NCBI RefSeq assembly: GCF_000153325.1
Contig: NZ_CH724143.1
Coordinates: forward strand, 526,396 to 590,395
Source: Photobacterium sp. SKA34
GTDB lineage: Bacteria > Pseudomonadota > Gammaproteobacteria > Enterobacterales > Vibrionaceae
DNA length: 64,000 bases
Direction: 5' to 3'
The position numbers and the translations under genes are program-made. Below the pieces are notes generated by a model, which searched no databases, was not told the DNA's origin, and saw nothing but the letters and a program-made list of their open reading frames with translations. Position 1 is the first letter of the stretch, and the number at the start of each line of letters is the position of its first letter. Shown here one piece after another: positions 49,533 to 59,821 of this stretch.

Positions 49533-51413
49533 TCAAACCAAGTAAAAAAGCAGAAGAACAGAACCTGCAATCATCATAATGACATAACGAGAAAGCTGGC
49601 TGCCTTGTACATCACTAACGGCTTCGCCTGAGTGAGATAACATTGCCGCGATCCCTTTCACAATGGCCTGATTCAGCACCCATCGTTCAATAACCGTTTC
49701 GAGTAGTGCGGAAAGACCTTTGAAGCCACGAATAATTGTCAGTTTTGACAGGTCGTCGATATACCATGCTGAGTTCAGGAATTGACAATTAGCAATGCCA
49801 TGCCCCTGTTTAAGCTCTTGTTTTACTAAGATGTATGCAATCCATACCCCAGCAATAGCGACTAATGAGCCGACTACTTGCAGCATAAGACCTGCAGAGG
49901 TTGCAATCTCTGGCGCTGTACCTAATTGGCTATCAATCCACGGAAGGAATAGGTGAGGACCAAAAGACCATTCGTTAGGAAACTGCATCCAACCAATAGC
50001 GATTGAGCCAACGGCTAAAATACCCGTTGAAACTTTCATCTGCCAAGGAAGACCATTATTTTTCAGGTAGCGAGGTTCACTAAACGCAGTGCGGTTTTCA
50101 CCATTAAAGACCATAAAGTACATACGGAAGCTGTAGATACTGGTAAATAATGCACCCGCTAAACCAAGTGCACCCAGTAACCAACCTAAATGGCCAGTTT
50201 CCGTTGCTGCTATGATGGCATCTTTTGAGAAGAAGCTTGCAGTGATGACAGGCAGTGCCGCTAAACTTGCAGAGCCTGCAAGGTAGGTCCACTTAAGCCA
50301 AGGAAGTCGTTTGCCGAGACCGCCCATTTTGCGAATGTCATGATCGTGATTAAACATATCGATAATGACACCAGAGCTGATAAATAGCAGTGCTTTAAAA
50401 CATGCATGAACAATTACGTGGAAAATAGCTAAATCATAAGCACCCACACCTAGCGCAGCGAACATATAGCCAATTTGGCTGATGGTTGAGTAGGCGAGAA
50501 TACGTTTGATGTCGTTCTGCGCCAGCGCACATGTCGCTGCATAAAACGCCGTAAATGCCCCCACAAGTGATACCCACCATGTGACATCAGGGACTAAATT
50601 AAAGAGCACATGATTACGAGCAATCAAGTACACCCCAGCCGTTACCATGGTTGCTGCGTGGATCAGTGCCGATACCGTAGAAGGACCAGCCATTGATTCA
50701 GGAAGCCAGACATGGAATGGGAACTGGGCTGATTTCGCCATTCCGCCGAACAAAAATAAAAGACAAATCGCGCCAATTAACCATAAGTTCATCGATTGCT
50801 GGCTGGCAATAGTATAAATCTCGTTAAGGTTAACGGTTTTGAACACGGTAAATGCCAGTAAGATACCAATCGCAAGTAAGGTATCGCCAATTCGTGTTAC
50901 GACGAATGCTTTACGCCCTGAGTAAACATTCTTTTCTTTGTTGTAGTAATGAGAAATCAGTCCGTACGAACATAGCCCCATGATTTCCCAACCTGTGTAT
51001 AGCAGGATTAAATTATCCGCCATCACAAAGAACAACATGCCAGCAACGAATAGATTTAAATAGCAAAAGTAGCGTCTTTCACCAAAATCACGTCGCATGA
51101 AGGGAACGGAGAACAAGTGGATAAGAAATCCCACCCAGCTTGTCACTGTTATCATTACTAGCGAGAGGCGATCAACCGATAAACCAATGTTGACGTTCCA
51201 ATCACCAACGGCCATCCATGTCCATAATTGCTGGTGGAAAGCTGGGTTAAAATCACTTGATAGCCATAGCATGCCTGTGAGTACAGCCGACACTAAGACG
51301 GAGAGCGAAGCGAGTATACCGCTTGCACGAGTCGGAAAGTGCTTGCCAAATAAGACAATTAAGGCGGCGCTGAAAAGCGGAGCGGCAGGAATTAACCATA
51401 ACCATGTATTCAT
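49533..51413 (-). CDS. nuoL: NADH-quinone oxidoreductase subunit L
   Basis: The distal proton-pumping subunit, 626 residues: an antiporter core with GWEIMGLCSYGLISHYY and FPFHVWLPESMAGPSTVSALIHA, followed by the long C-terminal lateral helix that braces the membrane arm, and a final hydrophobic helix. The ATG overlaps the nuoK stop by one base (TAATG). Length is slightly above E. coli NuoL (613). Confidence 0.96.
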   Translation of the reverse strand: MNTWLWLIPAAPLFSAALIVLFGKHFPTRASGILASLSVLVSAVLTGMLWLSSDFNPAFHQQLWTWMAVGDWNVNIGLSVDRLSLVMITVTSWVGFLIHLFSVPFMRRDFGERRYFCYLNLFVAGMLFFVMADNLILLYTGWEIMGLCSYGLISHYYNKEKNVYSGRKAFVVTRIGDTLLAIGILLAFTVFKTVNLNEIYTIASQQSMNLWLIGAICLLFLFGGMAKSAQFPFHVWLPESMAGPSTVSALIHAATMVTAGVYLIARNHVLFNLVPDVTWWVSLVGAFTAFYAATCALAQNDIKRILAYSTISQIGYMFAALGVGAYDLAIFHVIVHACFKALLFISSGVIIDMFNHDHDIRKMGGLGKRLPWLKWTYLAGSASLAALPVITASFFSKDAIIAATETGHLGWLLGALGLAGALFTSIYSFRMYFMVFNGENRTAFSEPRYLKNNGLPWQMKVSTGILAVGSIAIGWMQFPNEWSFGPHLFLPWIDSQLGTAPEIATSAGLMLQVVGSLVAIAGVWIAYILVKQELKQGHGIANCQFLNSAWYIDDLSKLTIIRGFKGLSALLETVIERWVLNQAIVKGIAAMLSHSGEAVSDVQGSQLSRYVIMMIAGSVLLLFYLV

Positions 51414-51736
51414 TACAGTTCTCCCTTACTAATTAATGTATTGCTAAGCTGGTTAAGTTGGTCGATACGGGTTGTTTTTAGGTGCTTGTACGACAACATA
51501 GCGAGCATCAAGACAACAGAAAGCTCACAGCCTGCCGCAATCATTAAAAAAATAGTAATGATTTGTCCTGTTGGATTTCCCCAATGTTGACCGGCTTCAA
51601 CCGCGGCTAACGCAACGCCATTAAGCATGACTTCGATACCCATAAGAACGAACAACAGCTGTCGGCGAACAACAACAATGAGTAGGCCAATAATGAACAT
51701 GGCAAAGGATAAAATTAAAATAGTCAGTGGACTCAT
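51413..51736 (-). CDS. nuoK: NADH-quinone oxidoreductase subunit K
   Basis: A 107-residue membrane subunit with three helices, MGIEVMLNGVALA carrying the conserved glutamate of the proton channel and AAGCELSVVLML the second. Slightly longer than E. coli NuoK (100) through a polar C-terminus. It overlaps nuoJ by four bases (ATGA). Confidence 0.95.
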   Translation of the reverse strand: MSPLTILILSFAMFIIGLLIVVVRRQLLFVLMGIEVMLNGVALAAVEAGQHWGNPTGQIITIFLMIAAGCELSVVLMLAMLSYKHLKTTRIDQLNQLSNTLISKGEL

Positions 51737-52266
51737 GCGTAATCCTCCACTTTCTTATCAGTCTCTGAGTGGCGAACTTTCATTTGTGCCGCGAGATAAA
51801 TCACAGCGACTAATGCGCCAAGTAAGAGCGTTGATAGTGCTTCTATTGCGAGTTTGTAATGATTAAATAAATCAGCACCGACAGCTTTAGGACTGATGGT
51901 TTTGATCGTTTCAATTGCGTAGAACTGATGACCGTGATTTAGAACGATGAAAGCCTCAACTAACATAACGGTGAGTAAGATCACCGGTAAAATGACAGTG
52001 CGATTGGCCGTGAGTGGGAAGGTGCGGCTTGCCGGACTCAACATAATGAAGAAGACAAACAACACCATGATTGCCCCGACGTACAAAATAATTTGTAATG
52101 CGGCAATAAATGGCGCACCCAATAAATAGAAAATAACAGCCAGTGCGAGAAGCGATGTGGTTAAATACACCGCACCATGCATAGGCTCTTTGACAAACAG
52201 TAAACTGATTGCCGCCAATAGCATGATGGCACTACTGGCATAGAAAATAATATTCCAAGTTAACAT
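51733..52266 (-). CDS. nuoJ: NADH-quinone oxidoreductase subunit J
   Basis: The 177-residue membrane subunit has five helices; the conserved segment IAALQIILYVGAIMVLFVFFIML contains the pi-bulge helix involved in coupling. The C-terminal tail is charged. It starts 14 bases after nuoI and overlaps nuoK. Confidence 0.95.
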   Translation of the reverse strand: MLTWNIIFYASSAIMLLAAISLLFVKEPMHGAVYLTTSLLALAVIFYLLGAPFIAALQIILYVGAIMVLFVFFIMLSPASRTFPLTANRTVILPVILLTVMLVEAFIVLNHGHQFYAIETIKTISPKAVGADLFNHYKLAIEALSTLLLGALVAVIYLAAQMKVRHSETDKKVEDYA

Positions 52267-52280
52267 GAATGATGATGTCC

Positions 52281-52814
52281 TTATGGCAGCAGAGAGTACA
52301 CATCGATTGGTGGTTTTTCATTTTCACCATCGCCGATAGCTTTACCTGTAATTGCTACACCTGCTTGCTTGTAGTAATTAAAGTCTGGGTGTTTACCTGT
52401 GCCATCAATGAGTAAGTCTTCTTTTTCATAAAGCAGCTTGTCACGAGAATATTTACCCATTTCAAAATCAGTGGTGCATTGAATCGATAGGGTTGGACAT
52501 GCTTCTTCACACATTCCACAGAAAATGCAGCGACTGAAATCAAGCTCGAATGTTTTGGCATATCGACGCTCATCTTCTCGCTCAGCACCTTGAATAGTGA
52601 TTGCATTGGCAGGGCATACTGAAGAGCATAAATAACAAGCAACACAACGTTCATCACCGTCAGGATCGCGCGTTAATACAATGCGACCGCGCCAGCGTTC
52701 AGGTAAGTCTGGTTTTACCTCTGGATAACAAACCGTGTCGCGTGGTGCCCAAACGTGCTTAATGGTTGCCGCAAAAGCCCCTGTGACCTCTTGTAAAATC
52801 TGTATAACTTTCAT
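52281..52814 (-). CDS. nuoI: NADH-quinone oxidoreductase subunit I
   Basis: The 177-residue peripheral-arm ferredoxin-like subunit binds clusters N6a and N6b through two motifs, CVACYLCSSVCP and CIFCGMCEEACP, passing electrons towards NuoB. Length and spacing are standard. The short gap of 26 bases after nuoH contains a good purine-rich ribosome site. Confidence 0.97.
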   Translation of the reverse strand: MKVIQILQEVTGAFAATIKHVWAPRDTVCYPEVKPDLPERWRGRIVLTRDPDGDERCVACYLCSSVCPANAITIQGAEREDERRYAKTFELDFSRCIFCGMCEEACPTLSIQCTTDFEMGKYSRDKLLYEKEDLLIDGTGKHPDFNYYKQAGVAITGKAIGDGENEKPPIDVYSLLP

Positions 52815-52840
52815 GATTGTCTCTCTCTAATGTTGGGGGG

Positions 52841-53818
52841 CTACATCCAGAATGTACCGACAAGAGCGGTCACAATGATGTTGACGATGCCGATTGGAAG
52901 TAAGAATTTCCAACCAAATGCCATGAGCTGGTCGTAACGCGTTCGCGGCAAACTTGCACGCATCCATACAAAGAAGAAAACTAATAGGAAGGTTTTCAAT
53001 ACAAACCATAAGACGCCAACAAGCGGATAGACTTCAGCCCATGGTCCGTGCCATCCACCGAGGTACAAGGTTGTTGCCATTGCACCGACTAAGATCACAC
53101 CGAGGTATTCACCAAGGAAAAACATCGCAAAAGGCATACCGCCATATTCGGTATTGAAGCCAGCATTAAGCTCGTTTTCGGCTTCAGGCATATCGAATGG
53201 CAAGCGGTGAGTTTCTGCAATACCTGCGATTAGGAATACAAGGAAGCCAACCGGTTGAAGGAGGATATAGGGTGTCGTTTGTGCATCAACAATTTGCGTT
53301 AAGCTAAAGCTGCCAGCAAGCATAACCACACCCAATACAGCCATACCCATTGCTAATTCATAACTGATTAACTGAGCAATGGTACGAATTGCGCCAAGCA
53401 TGGTGTATTTAGAGCTTGATGCCCATCCGCCTAAAAAGACCCCATAAGCGTGAATTGAGCTTAATCCCATCAAAAAGAGCAGGCCGATGTTTAAGTCTGC
53501 TGCCCAAGAAATATTTTTACCTATAGGAAGTAAAGCAAAGCTAACAAGAATCGATACCACGACAAGGATTGGTGCTAAAGCGTAGAGCTTTTTGTCGACA
53601 AACCCGGGCATGAAATATTCTTTTGTTAGCAGTTTTGCTGCATCACATAGTGCTTGGAATAACCCTAATGGCCCAGCTCGGTTAGGGCCGTAACGGTCTT
53701 GCAACAAGGCTAGACAGCGACGTTCAAACAGAACGGTGTAGCCTGCAACTAAAATCAAACCAAAGATAGTGATGACCATACCGACCAGAATAAAAATCCA
53801 GTACTGCAATGAATCCAT
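52841..53818 (-). CDS. nuoH: NADH-quinone oxidoreductase subunit H
   Basis: The 325-residue membrane subunit at the junction of the two arms forms part of the quinone chamber. Eight helices are expected; ALLQDRYGPNRAGPLGLFQ and the charged loop FDMPEAENELNAGFNTEYGG are hallmark motifs. Its ATG overlaps the nuoG stop by one base. Confidence 0.97.
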   Translation of the reverse strand: MDSLQYWIFILVGMVITIFGLILVAGYTVLFERRCLALLQDRYGPNRAGPLGLFQALCDAAKLLTKEYFMPGFVDKKLYALAPILVVVSILVSFALLPIGKNISWAADLNIGLLFLMGLSSIHAYGVFLGGWASSSKYTMLGAIRTIAQLISYELAMGMAVLGVVMLAGSFSLTQIVDAQTTPYILLQPVGFLVFLIAGIAETHRLPFDMPEAENELNAGFNTEYGGMPFAMFFLGEYLGVILVGAMATTLYLGGWHGPWAEVYPLVGVLWFVLKTFLLVFFFVWMRASLPRTRYDQLMAFGWKFLLPIGIVNIIVTALVGTFWM

Positions 53819-56184
53819 TAGGCTTCTCCCATCATGATGACCGATGCACTACCAATAATGTTTTTGATTTCCTCCTTTTTATCTGCATCAATAAAAAGCT
53901 CAGAGGTCCGCTCAAGACACAATGGTGAAGCTATATCAGCCTGAAGTAGGCGCATATCTGCTTGATTTAAAGCAACCGTGAGGTCTGCAATTTGAGAGGA
54001 AATCACCGCAGGGCGTACCAACTTCTGATCACCACAGATGATCATTAATTGATCACCATTGCTAAGGTTTAGCGAGGCAGCCAGTTTGGCGTTTATTGAA
54101 GCGGAAGATGCTGGTTTGAGAGAACGGATTTCAGGTGCATGATCGGCAACGTATCCTTCACCAAACCATTTACTCAGTGCTACTTGCGGCTGAGTACTTT
54201 GAATTGCTGGTGGAGTTGTTTTCTGTTCAAGTGTTAATTGTGTACACTTAAGCTTGTCTTTTTCGATGAAGATCCCGTCATCACCGGCTTGAGGTAGCGT
54301 CGGTGTGAGTTCAGATAGCCATTGCTCGATTGTCTCAGGTGATTTCATTAAGGTTTCAATCATGCCATGAGCGTCAATCGTAGCTGTTTTTCTCGCGAAA
54401 GCCTTGCTAAAACGCTGTAGTCTACCTTCATAGTTAATCGTCATACCGTCCCTTTCTGGCCATGCTGCGAGTGGCAATAAGGTGTCGCTTAAGTGTGCTG
54501 TTTTGGTTAAGACTTTATCGATCACAATCAATTGGTCTAGCTTGTCATGTAGTGCATGCCAATGTGGGTTATTGGTATTCAGTGGATCGCTGCCGACAAC
54601 AACCAATGTCTTTATTTTGTCACTCTCTATTTGCGTCATCAGCTCAGCACATGAGTTTTCTTGTGCTGTTAATGCAGCATTAACAGAGCCGGCACTCGGT
54701 AAAGCAATCGCCATTTTGGCTGTAGGGTCAAGTAACTCTGTAATGGTATTAAGTAGAGAGATATCTGCAGTGTTAAGCAATTCAGCCACACCAATAATGA
54801 CGGGTTTTTCTGCCTGCTTCAGTGCATTGGCAACATCCATTACCCAAGCATCTTCCACAGTACTATCATGAAGTGCTGTTTTAATTTGTGTTAAACAGTC
54901 TTGCCATTGGCTTGGTGCTAAGGCTTTAATATGGCCTCGCTGAAGTTTATTTAAGGCTGTGACGAGGTGAGAAGGTGTTGCATGTAATACATACACATCT
55001 TTTTTAGCCTTGATCACTTGGCGTACCGCAAGATCAAGCATAGGCGCATGTTCAGTGAGTTCTCCCACCACGAAAACCGCATCTGATTGCTCTATATCTG
55101 ATATAGAAGGCGCATTGTGATTCGCTGCTACAGCTGATTTCGTCAAGGCTTCTTGTTGCGGTGAAATAAATGGTGAGAACGGCGCATTCATCTCTTTTGC
55201 AATAGCTTTGAGTGCCAAGTTAGTCGTGAGATCTTCTTCTACTGAACCTAAAATACCCACACTGCCTTTCGCTCTTTTCAGGGCTTTTTTTAGATTCTCT
55301 AACGGTGATGTTTTTACGATTTTGCCTTGCTCTGATACGTATTTAGGTCTTGAGTGTGATTCGGTGCCATGAGAGCCATAACGACCACGATCACAAATGA
55401 AATAAGGATTAACCTTTGATGCTTCGTTGTTAGGTTGTACGCGTCGCAGAGTTCCTTCACGTCCACCGACTTCGATATTACAACCCACACTACAACCTGA
55501 GCAGATTGAAGGGGCCTTTTCTAACATCCATGTACGGCTGTATTTACGGCGGTAAACCTTATCGGTAAAGACGCCGGTTGGACATACGCTGACTAAATTA
55601 CCTGAGAATGGACTATCGAATGCGCCATCTTCTGTACGGCGGAAAAGTACGTGGTTGCTTGAACCCATCGCACCAAAGTCATCACCAAGTGCATAATCTT
55701 GATAAAAGCGCACGCAGCGATAACAAGTCACACAGCGGTTCATTGTTTGGTATACCAACGGACCTAAGAATTGATCTGGCATAGTACGCTTTTGTCCATC
55801 ATAGCGACGGTAAGCATGGCCGACACTGATGGTTGTATCCTGAAGGTGACAGTCACCGCCTTCATCACAGACAGGGCAATCATTTGGGTGGTTGGTCATG
55901 TAAAACTCAACCACCGCTTTTTGGATTTGTTTTGCTTTTGGCGATTTAAAACGAAATTGCTGGCCATCTTGTGCTGGAACGCTACAAGTCATGACAGTAC
56001 GCGGTTTCTCACCTTCTTTTTGTGGCACGGTCTCCATGGCACAAATACGACATGAACCAGCAGCCCCCAATGCTGGGTGGTAACAAAAATAAGGAGTATC
56101 GATCCCCGCTTTTCGCGCAGCGTCTAACACATTTTGCCCGGGCTCAAATTCGACAGCTTTGTCATCTATATAAATGGTTCCCAT
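53818..56184 (-). CDS. nuoG: NADH-quinone oxidoreductase subunit G
   Basis: The largest peripheral subunit, 788 residues, shorter than the roughly 908 of E. coli. Iron-sulfur motifs in order: the 2Fe-2S set in YFCYHPALGAAGSCRICAME, CPVCDEGGDCHLQD, CVTCYRCVRF and CSGCSVGC with a fourth Cys 28 residues later (ICDRGR), the arrangement of the extra N7 cluster. A molybdopterin-oxidoreductase-like domain follows. The ATG at 56184 matches the family start; an upstream ATG at 56193 lies too close to GGAGG. Confidence 0.93.
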   Translation of the reverse strand: MGTIYIDDKAVEFEPGQNVLDAARKAGIDTPYFCYHPALGAAGSCRICAMETVPQKEGEKPRTVMTCSVPAQDGQQFRFKSPKAKQIQKAVVEFYMTNHPNDCPVCDEGGDCHLQDTTISVGHAYRRYDGQKRTMPDQFLGPLVYQTMNRCVTCYRCVRFYQDYALGDDFGAMGSSNHVLFRRTEDGAFDSPFSGNLVSVCPTGVFTDKVYRRKYSRTWMLEKAPSICSGCSVGCNIEVGGREGTLRRVQPNNEASKVNPYFICDRGRYGSHGTESHSRPKYVSEQGKIVKTSPLENLKKALKRAKGSVGILGSVEEDLTTNLALKAIAKEMNAPFSPFISPQQEALTKSAVAANHNAPSISDIEQSDAVFVVGELTEHAPMLDLAVRQVIKAKKDVYVLHATPSHLVTALNKLQRGHIKALAPSQWQDCLTQIKTALHDSTVEDAWVMDVANALKQAEKPVIIGVAELLNTADISLLNTITELLDPTAKMAIALPSAGSVNAALTAQENSCAELMTQIESDKIKTLVVVGSDPLNTNNPHWHALHDKLDQLIVIDKVLTKTAHLSDTLLPLAAWPERDGMTINYEGRLQRFSKAFARKTATIDAHGMIETLMKSPETIEQWLSELTPTLPQAGDDGIFIEKDKLKCTQLTLEQKTTPPAIQSTQPQVALSKWFGEGYVADHAPEIRSLKPASSASINAKLAASLNLSNGDQLMIICGDQKLVRPAVISSQIADLTVALNQADMRLLQADIASPLCLERTSELFIDADKKEEIKNIIGSASVIMMGEA

Positions 56185-56186
56185 GA

Positions 56187-57470
56187 TCAACATGCCTCCG
56201 CAGTTAGCTGGTGGTTGTGAGTACAGCGCTGCCCTTCAATGTGGGAGTCAAAAACATGCTTGAAGTGTTTTAATCCAGTCATGATTGGCATCAGTGCCCC
56301 CGGTGCAAGCGCACAGAAGGTGTTGGGATAGATGGTTTCACAGAGCTCATGAAGCAGATCCAGATCTTTGGACGTGGCTTCTCCTGTTTCAAATTTTTTC
56401 AATACATGGACGACATACGGCAAGCCATCACGACAAGGTGTGCAGTAGCCACATGATTCTCTTGCGAAAAATTCGGTCAGGTTGATCATGAAGTCAATTG
56501 GACAAATCGCATCGTCCATCACAATGATCCCGCCAGTACCTAAACGTGAACCAACAGTCGCTGGGCCGTCCCAATCAAGTGGGATGTCGAGATGTTCAGG
56601 GAGCATAAATTGCGTAGAGGCACCACCAGGTAGAAAACCGACAAGCTCACGATCGTCAAGTAATCCGCCAGCGTGCTCGAAAATAAGCTCTCTGGCAGTT
56701 GTCCCTAATGGCAGCTCAAAGAAGCCAGGCTTTTTGACCGGACCAGACACTTGGTAAATATGGCTTCCTGCGGCATCACCTTTACCTTGAGATTTAAACC
56801 ACTCGGCGCCTTTATGAACGATCCAAGGAATATGACAGATTGATTCCACATTGTTGACAATGGTTGGCTGTCCCCACAGACCTTTTACAATAGGGAAGGG
56901 CGGTTTAGAACGCGGGTTACCACGGTAGCCTTCAAGGGCATTGAGTAGGGCGGTTTCTTCACCACAGATATAGCGCCCAGCACTTAAGTGAACGTCAACA
57001 TCAAGATCCCAGCCAGAGCCCATGACATTTTCACCCACAAGCCCTGCCGCTCGTGCTTCTTGTACCGCTTTCTCAAGACCTTTTGCCCCTTCGCGATATT
57101 CTCCACGAATGAAAACAAATGCTTTGTCTGCACCAAGTATGTAACTACTTGCGATAACGCCTTCTAAAATAGTGTGCGGATCGCGATAAAGCACTTGTCT
57201 ATCTTTAAACGAGCCCGGTTCTGATTCATCTAAATTCACCACCAAGTAAACGGGGTGACTGGCATCTTTTGCAAGAAAGCCCCATTTCACGCCAGTTGGA
57301 AAACCACCACCACCACAGCCACGTAGACCAGATGCTTTTAGTTCTGCCAGTAAAGGCTCTCTTGGTTGACCAATAATAGAATTAAGGCTTTGGTAACCAC
57401 CATTTTCACAGTACTCAGCAAAATTTAATGGTTTTGAGTGATGAAAGTTACGTGAGAGTACTAAGTCCAT
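56187..57470 (-). CDS. nuoF: NADH-quinone oxidoreductase subunit F
   Basis: The 427-residue NADH-binding subunit. GLRGCGGGGFPTGVKWGF binds NADH and FMN, and ESCGYCTPCRDG plus a later cysteine (NTFCALA) hold cluster N3. It starts electron transfer in complex I. The ATG overlaps the nuoE stop by one base. Confidence 0.97.
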   Translation of the reverse strand: MDLVLSRNFHHSKPLNFAEYCENGGYQSLNSIIGQPREPLLAELKASGLRGCGGGGFPTGVKWGFLAKDASHPVYLVVNLDESEPGSFKDRQVLYRDPHTILEGVIASSYILGADKAFVFIRGEYREGAKGLEKAVQEARAAGLVGENVMGSGWDLDVDVHLSAGRYICGEETALLNALEGYRGNPRSKPPFPIVKGLWGQPTIVNNVESICHIPWIVHKGAEWFKSQGKGDAAGSHIYQVSGPVKKPGFFELPLGTTARELIFEHAGGLLDDRELVGFLPGGASTQFMLPEHLDIPLDWDGPATVGSRLGTGGIIVMDDAICPIDFMINLTEFFARESCGYCTPCRDGLPYVVHVLKKFETGEATSKDLDLLHELCETIYPNTFCALAPGALMPIMTGLKHFKHVFDSHIEGQRCTHNHQLTAEAC

Positions 57471-58036
57471 TACATCACCTCTTTATTCGGTTTTGCTGGC
57501 GCATCTTGAGGAGTCAGCATCGAAATAATATTTTGATAGTCGGGCTTCTCTGATAGCTTGATCTCTTCTTCTGCTAATTCAGTTAAGATCATTCTCATGC
57601 GTTCAGGTGTTAGTTCACCTTCAACACGATCATCATTGATCAGAGCTGCGGGAGCGCGATCGCATAATCCTAGGCAAATACTAGGTAGAACGGTAATGCT
57701 GCCATCATTAGCGATCTCTCCTAATGCTTTACCTGTTGCATTTTCTGCAGCTTCTAGAACTTTTTTCGCACCTCGGGTATGGCAAGAAATGCTGTCACAA
57801 ACACGCATGATATTGCGGCCAACAGGACGTCGGCGCAAAAGCGTGTAAAACGTGATAAGTTCATCTAGCTGTGTTGTTGATAGGTCTGTGAGCTCACTGA
57901 CAAGGTTGAGACTTGGTTTCGTGATATAGCCATATTTATCTTGCATAAAATAAAGACAATAGATGGCACCGGCTCTTTTTTCTGGGTAATGAGCAATATG
58001 CTCTTCCAGATGAGCTCTTTCTTGATCTGTTAACAT
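57470..58036 (-). CDS. nuoE: NADH-quinone oxidoreductase subunit E
   Basis: The 188-residue thioredoxin-like subunit binds cluster N1a through CDSISC and CLGLC. A C-terminal extension of about 20 residues beyond the core (ending in NKEVM) makes it longer than E. coli NuoE (166). It follows nuoCD by 87 bases, the largest gap inside the operon; that gap has no clear terminator. Confidence 0.95.
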   Translation of the reverse strand: MLTDQERAHLEEHIAHYPEKRAGAIYCLYFMQDKYGYITKPSLNLVSELTDLSTTQLDELITFYTLLRRRPVGRNIMRVCDSISCHTRGAKKVLEAAENATGKALGEIANDGSITVLPSICLGLCDRAPAALINDDRVEGELTPERMRMILTELAEEEIKLSEKPDYQNIISMLTPQDAPAKPNKEVM

Positions 58037-58123
58037 GATTTCCTCACATTGCGGACTTTATTTGTGACGAACGACATTCGTGTTATTCGTCTCAACATCT
58101 ACATGGGATGTTGTTTTTATTGT

Positions 58124-59821
58124 TTAGCGATCAATATCAGCGAGTACGTAATCGATAGAGCCGATTAAACAGATGATATTGCTCAATAAGTCGCCTTTAG
58201 AAACGGCTTTAACGGATTGGAAATGTGTAAATGAAGGTGTTCGGATTCGGACACGGTAAGGACACCCCGTTCCATTACTGATCGTGTGATAGCTTGTAAC
58301 GCCTTTAGCGGTTTCCGTTGCATAAAAGGTTTCAGCAACAGGGAAGTTAAAGCCTCTACCTGTATCAACAAAACTGTGGATCAGGGTTTCGATGTCACGT
58401 AATGCGTTTTGTTTTCGAGGAAAACCAAAGCTAGGCGCATTGTCAGCAAGAATTGGACCTTCAGGCATACGTGCAGCCGCTTGTCGAATGATCTTTAAGC
58501 TTTCAACCACTTCTTGAACACGTAGAACGGTTCGGGTGTAAGCATCACCATCTTGGCCAACAGGAACATCAAAGTCATAATCTTCGTAACCCATGTAAGG
58601 GAAATCTTTACGCATATCGAAGTTAATACCTGTCGCACGCAAGTTGGGTCCTGTTAAGCCCCAATCAAGTGCCATTGACTGACTGTAAACCGCAATGTTT
58701 TGTGTCCGTATTTTGAAGATCATTGAATGGGTCATTAACTTTTCAAGATCAGGAACAAGCTGTTCGATACCTTGGCAGGCATGTTCGACTTTGTCTTGCC
58801 AGCCATCAGGTAAATCTTGAGAAACACCGCCAATTCTGAAGAACGCGGGGTGCATACGACCACCACAGATCAACTCGATAACATCGAAGATCTTTTCACG
58901 CTCGGTGAAAGCATAAAAAGCTGGAGCCATACCCCCTAGGTTATGCGTGATACTGCCAAACCATACAAGATGGCTCGAAATTCGGAATAATTCGCATAAC
59001 ATAATCCGCATGGTCTTGGCGCGTTCAGGGACTTCAATTCCAGTCATAGCTTCAAGCCCCAGTAAGTAGGGCAGTTCACCTGCTACACCACCTAAGTAAT
59101 CGATACGATCGGTATAAGGAATGTAGTTATGAAAAGTATGACGCTCGGCAATTTTCTCTGCCCCGCGATGGTGGAAACCAATCTCTTGATCCAAATCTTC
59201 GATGAACTCGCCTTTCATTTTAACTTTTAGGCGGATAACGCCATCGGTACCGGGGTGGTTAGGGCCGATGTTTAGTACCATGCTGCCATCGTCTTGCTTC
59301 CCTTGAATATCATAGGACTTCATAACATCATCAAAGTCAGGTCCTTCAAGATCGAAAGGTTCATCCATTAAGGTTGCACGACAAGGATAAGACTTACGTA
59401 GTGGATGACCTTTCCAAAAATCAAAGGTTAAGATTCGACGTAGATCGGGATGATCCGTGAATTTAATCCCGAACATGTCATAGACTTCGCGCTCATACCA
59501 ATTCGCATTAGGCCAAAGCCCAACTACGGTAGGCACTTCAATGGTGTCATTAGCAATGTGTGTGCGAATAGAAATAAATTGTTTATTTTTCACACTCAGC
59601 AGGTAATAAAACACACTGAGTCCGCCACCACGCTCACATTCATCAATTGCTGAAAGGTCAAACAACATTTCAAATCGTGAAGAAGCCTCATTTTTTAGAA
59701 AGTGTAAGGTATCGATGAGGTGTTCTTTTTTTACCTCAAAGCTTTCACAACCAATGATTTCGTGGTTTGGCGCTTTAGCATCGAAACGCTCGATGAGTAA
59801 TTGACGATCGTTATTATTCAT
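58124..59821 (-). CDS. nuoCD: NADH-quinone oxidoreductase fused subunit CD
   Basis: The 565-residue protein fuses the 30 kDa NuoC domain (about residues 1-170, with WYEREVYDMFGI) and the 49 kDa NuoD domain (from about 180, with GPNHPGTDGVIRL and HHRGAEKIAE), which forms the quinone site with NuoB. The fusion is usual in gammaproteobacteria. Shorter than E. coli NuoCD (about 596-600). The ATG overlaps the nuoB stop by one base. Confidence 0.96.
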   Translation of the reverse strand: MNNNDRQLLIERFDAKAPNHEIIGCESFEVKKEHLIDTLHFLKNEASSRFEMLFDLSAIDECERGGGLSVFYYLLSVKNKQFISIRTHIANDTIEVPTVVGLWPNANWYEREVYDMFGIKFTDHPDLRRILTFDFWKGHPLRKSYPCRATLMDEPFDLEGPDFDDVMKSYDIQGKQDDGSMVLNIGPNHPGTDGVIRLKVKMKGEFIEDLDQEIGFHHRGAEKIAERHTFHNYIPYTDRIDYLGGVAGELPYLLGLEAMTGIEVPERAKTMRIMLCELFRISSHLVWFGSITHNLGGMAPAFYAFTEREKIFDVIELICGGRMHPAFFRIGGVSQDLPDGWQDKVEHACQGIEQLVPDLEKLMTHSMIFKIRTQNIAVYSQSMALDWGLTGPNLRATGINFDMRKDFPYMGYEDYDFDVPVGQDGDAYTRTVLRVQEVVESLKIIRQAAARMPEGPILADNAPSFGFPRKQNALRDIETLIHSFVDTGRGFNFPVAETFYATETAKGVTSYHTISNGTGCPYRVRIRTPSFTHFQSVKAVSKGDLLSNIICLIGSIDYVLADIDR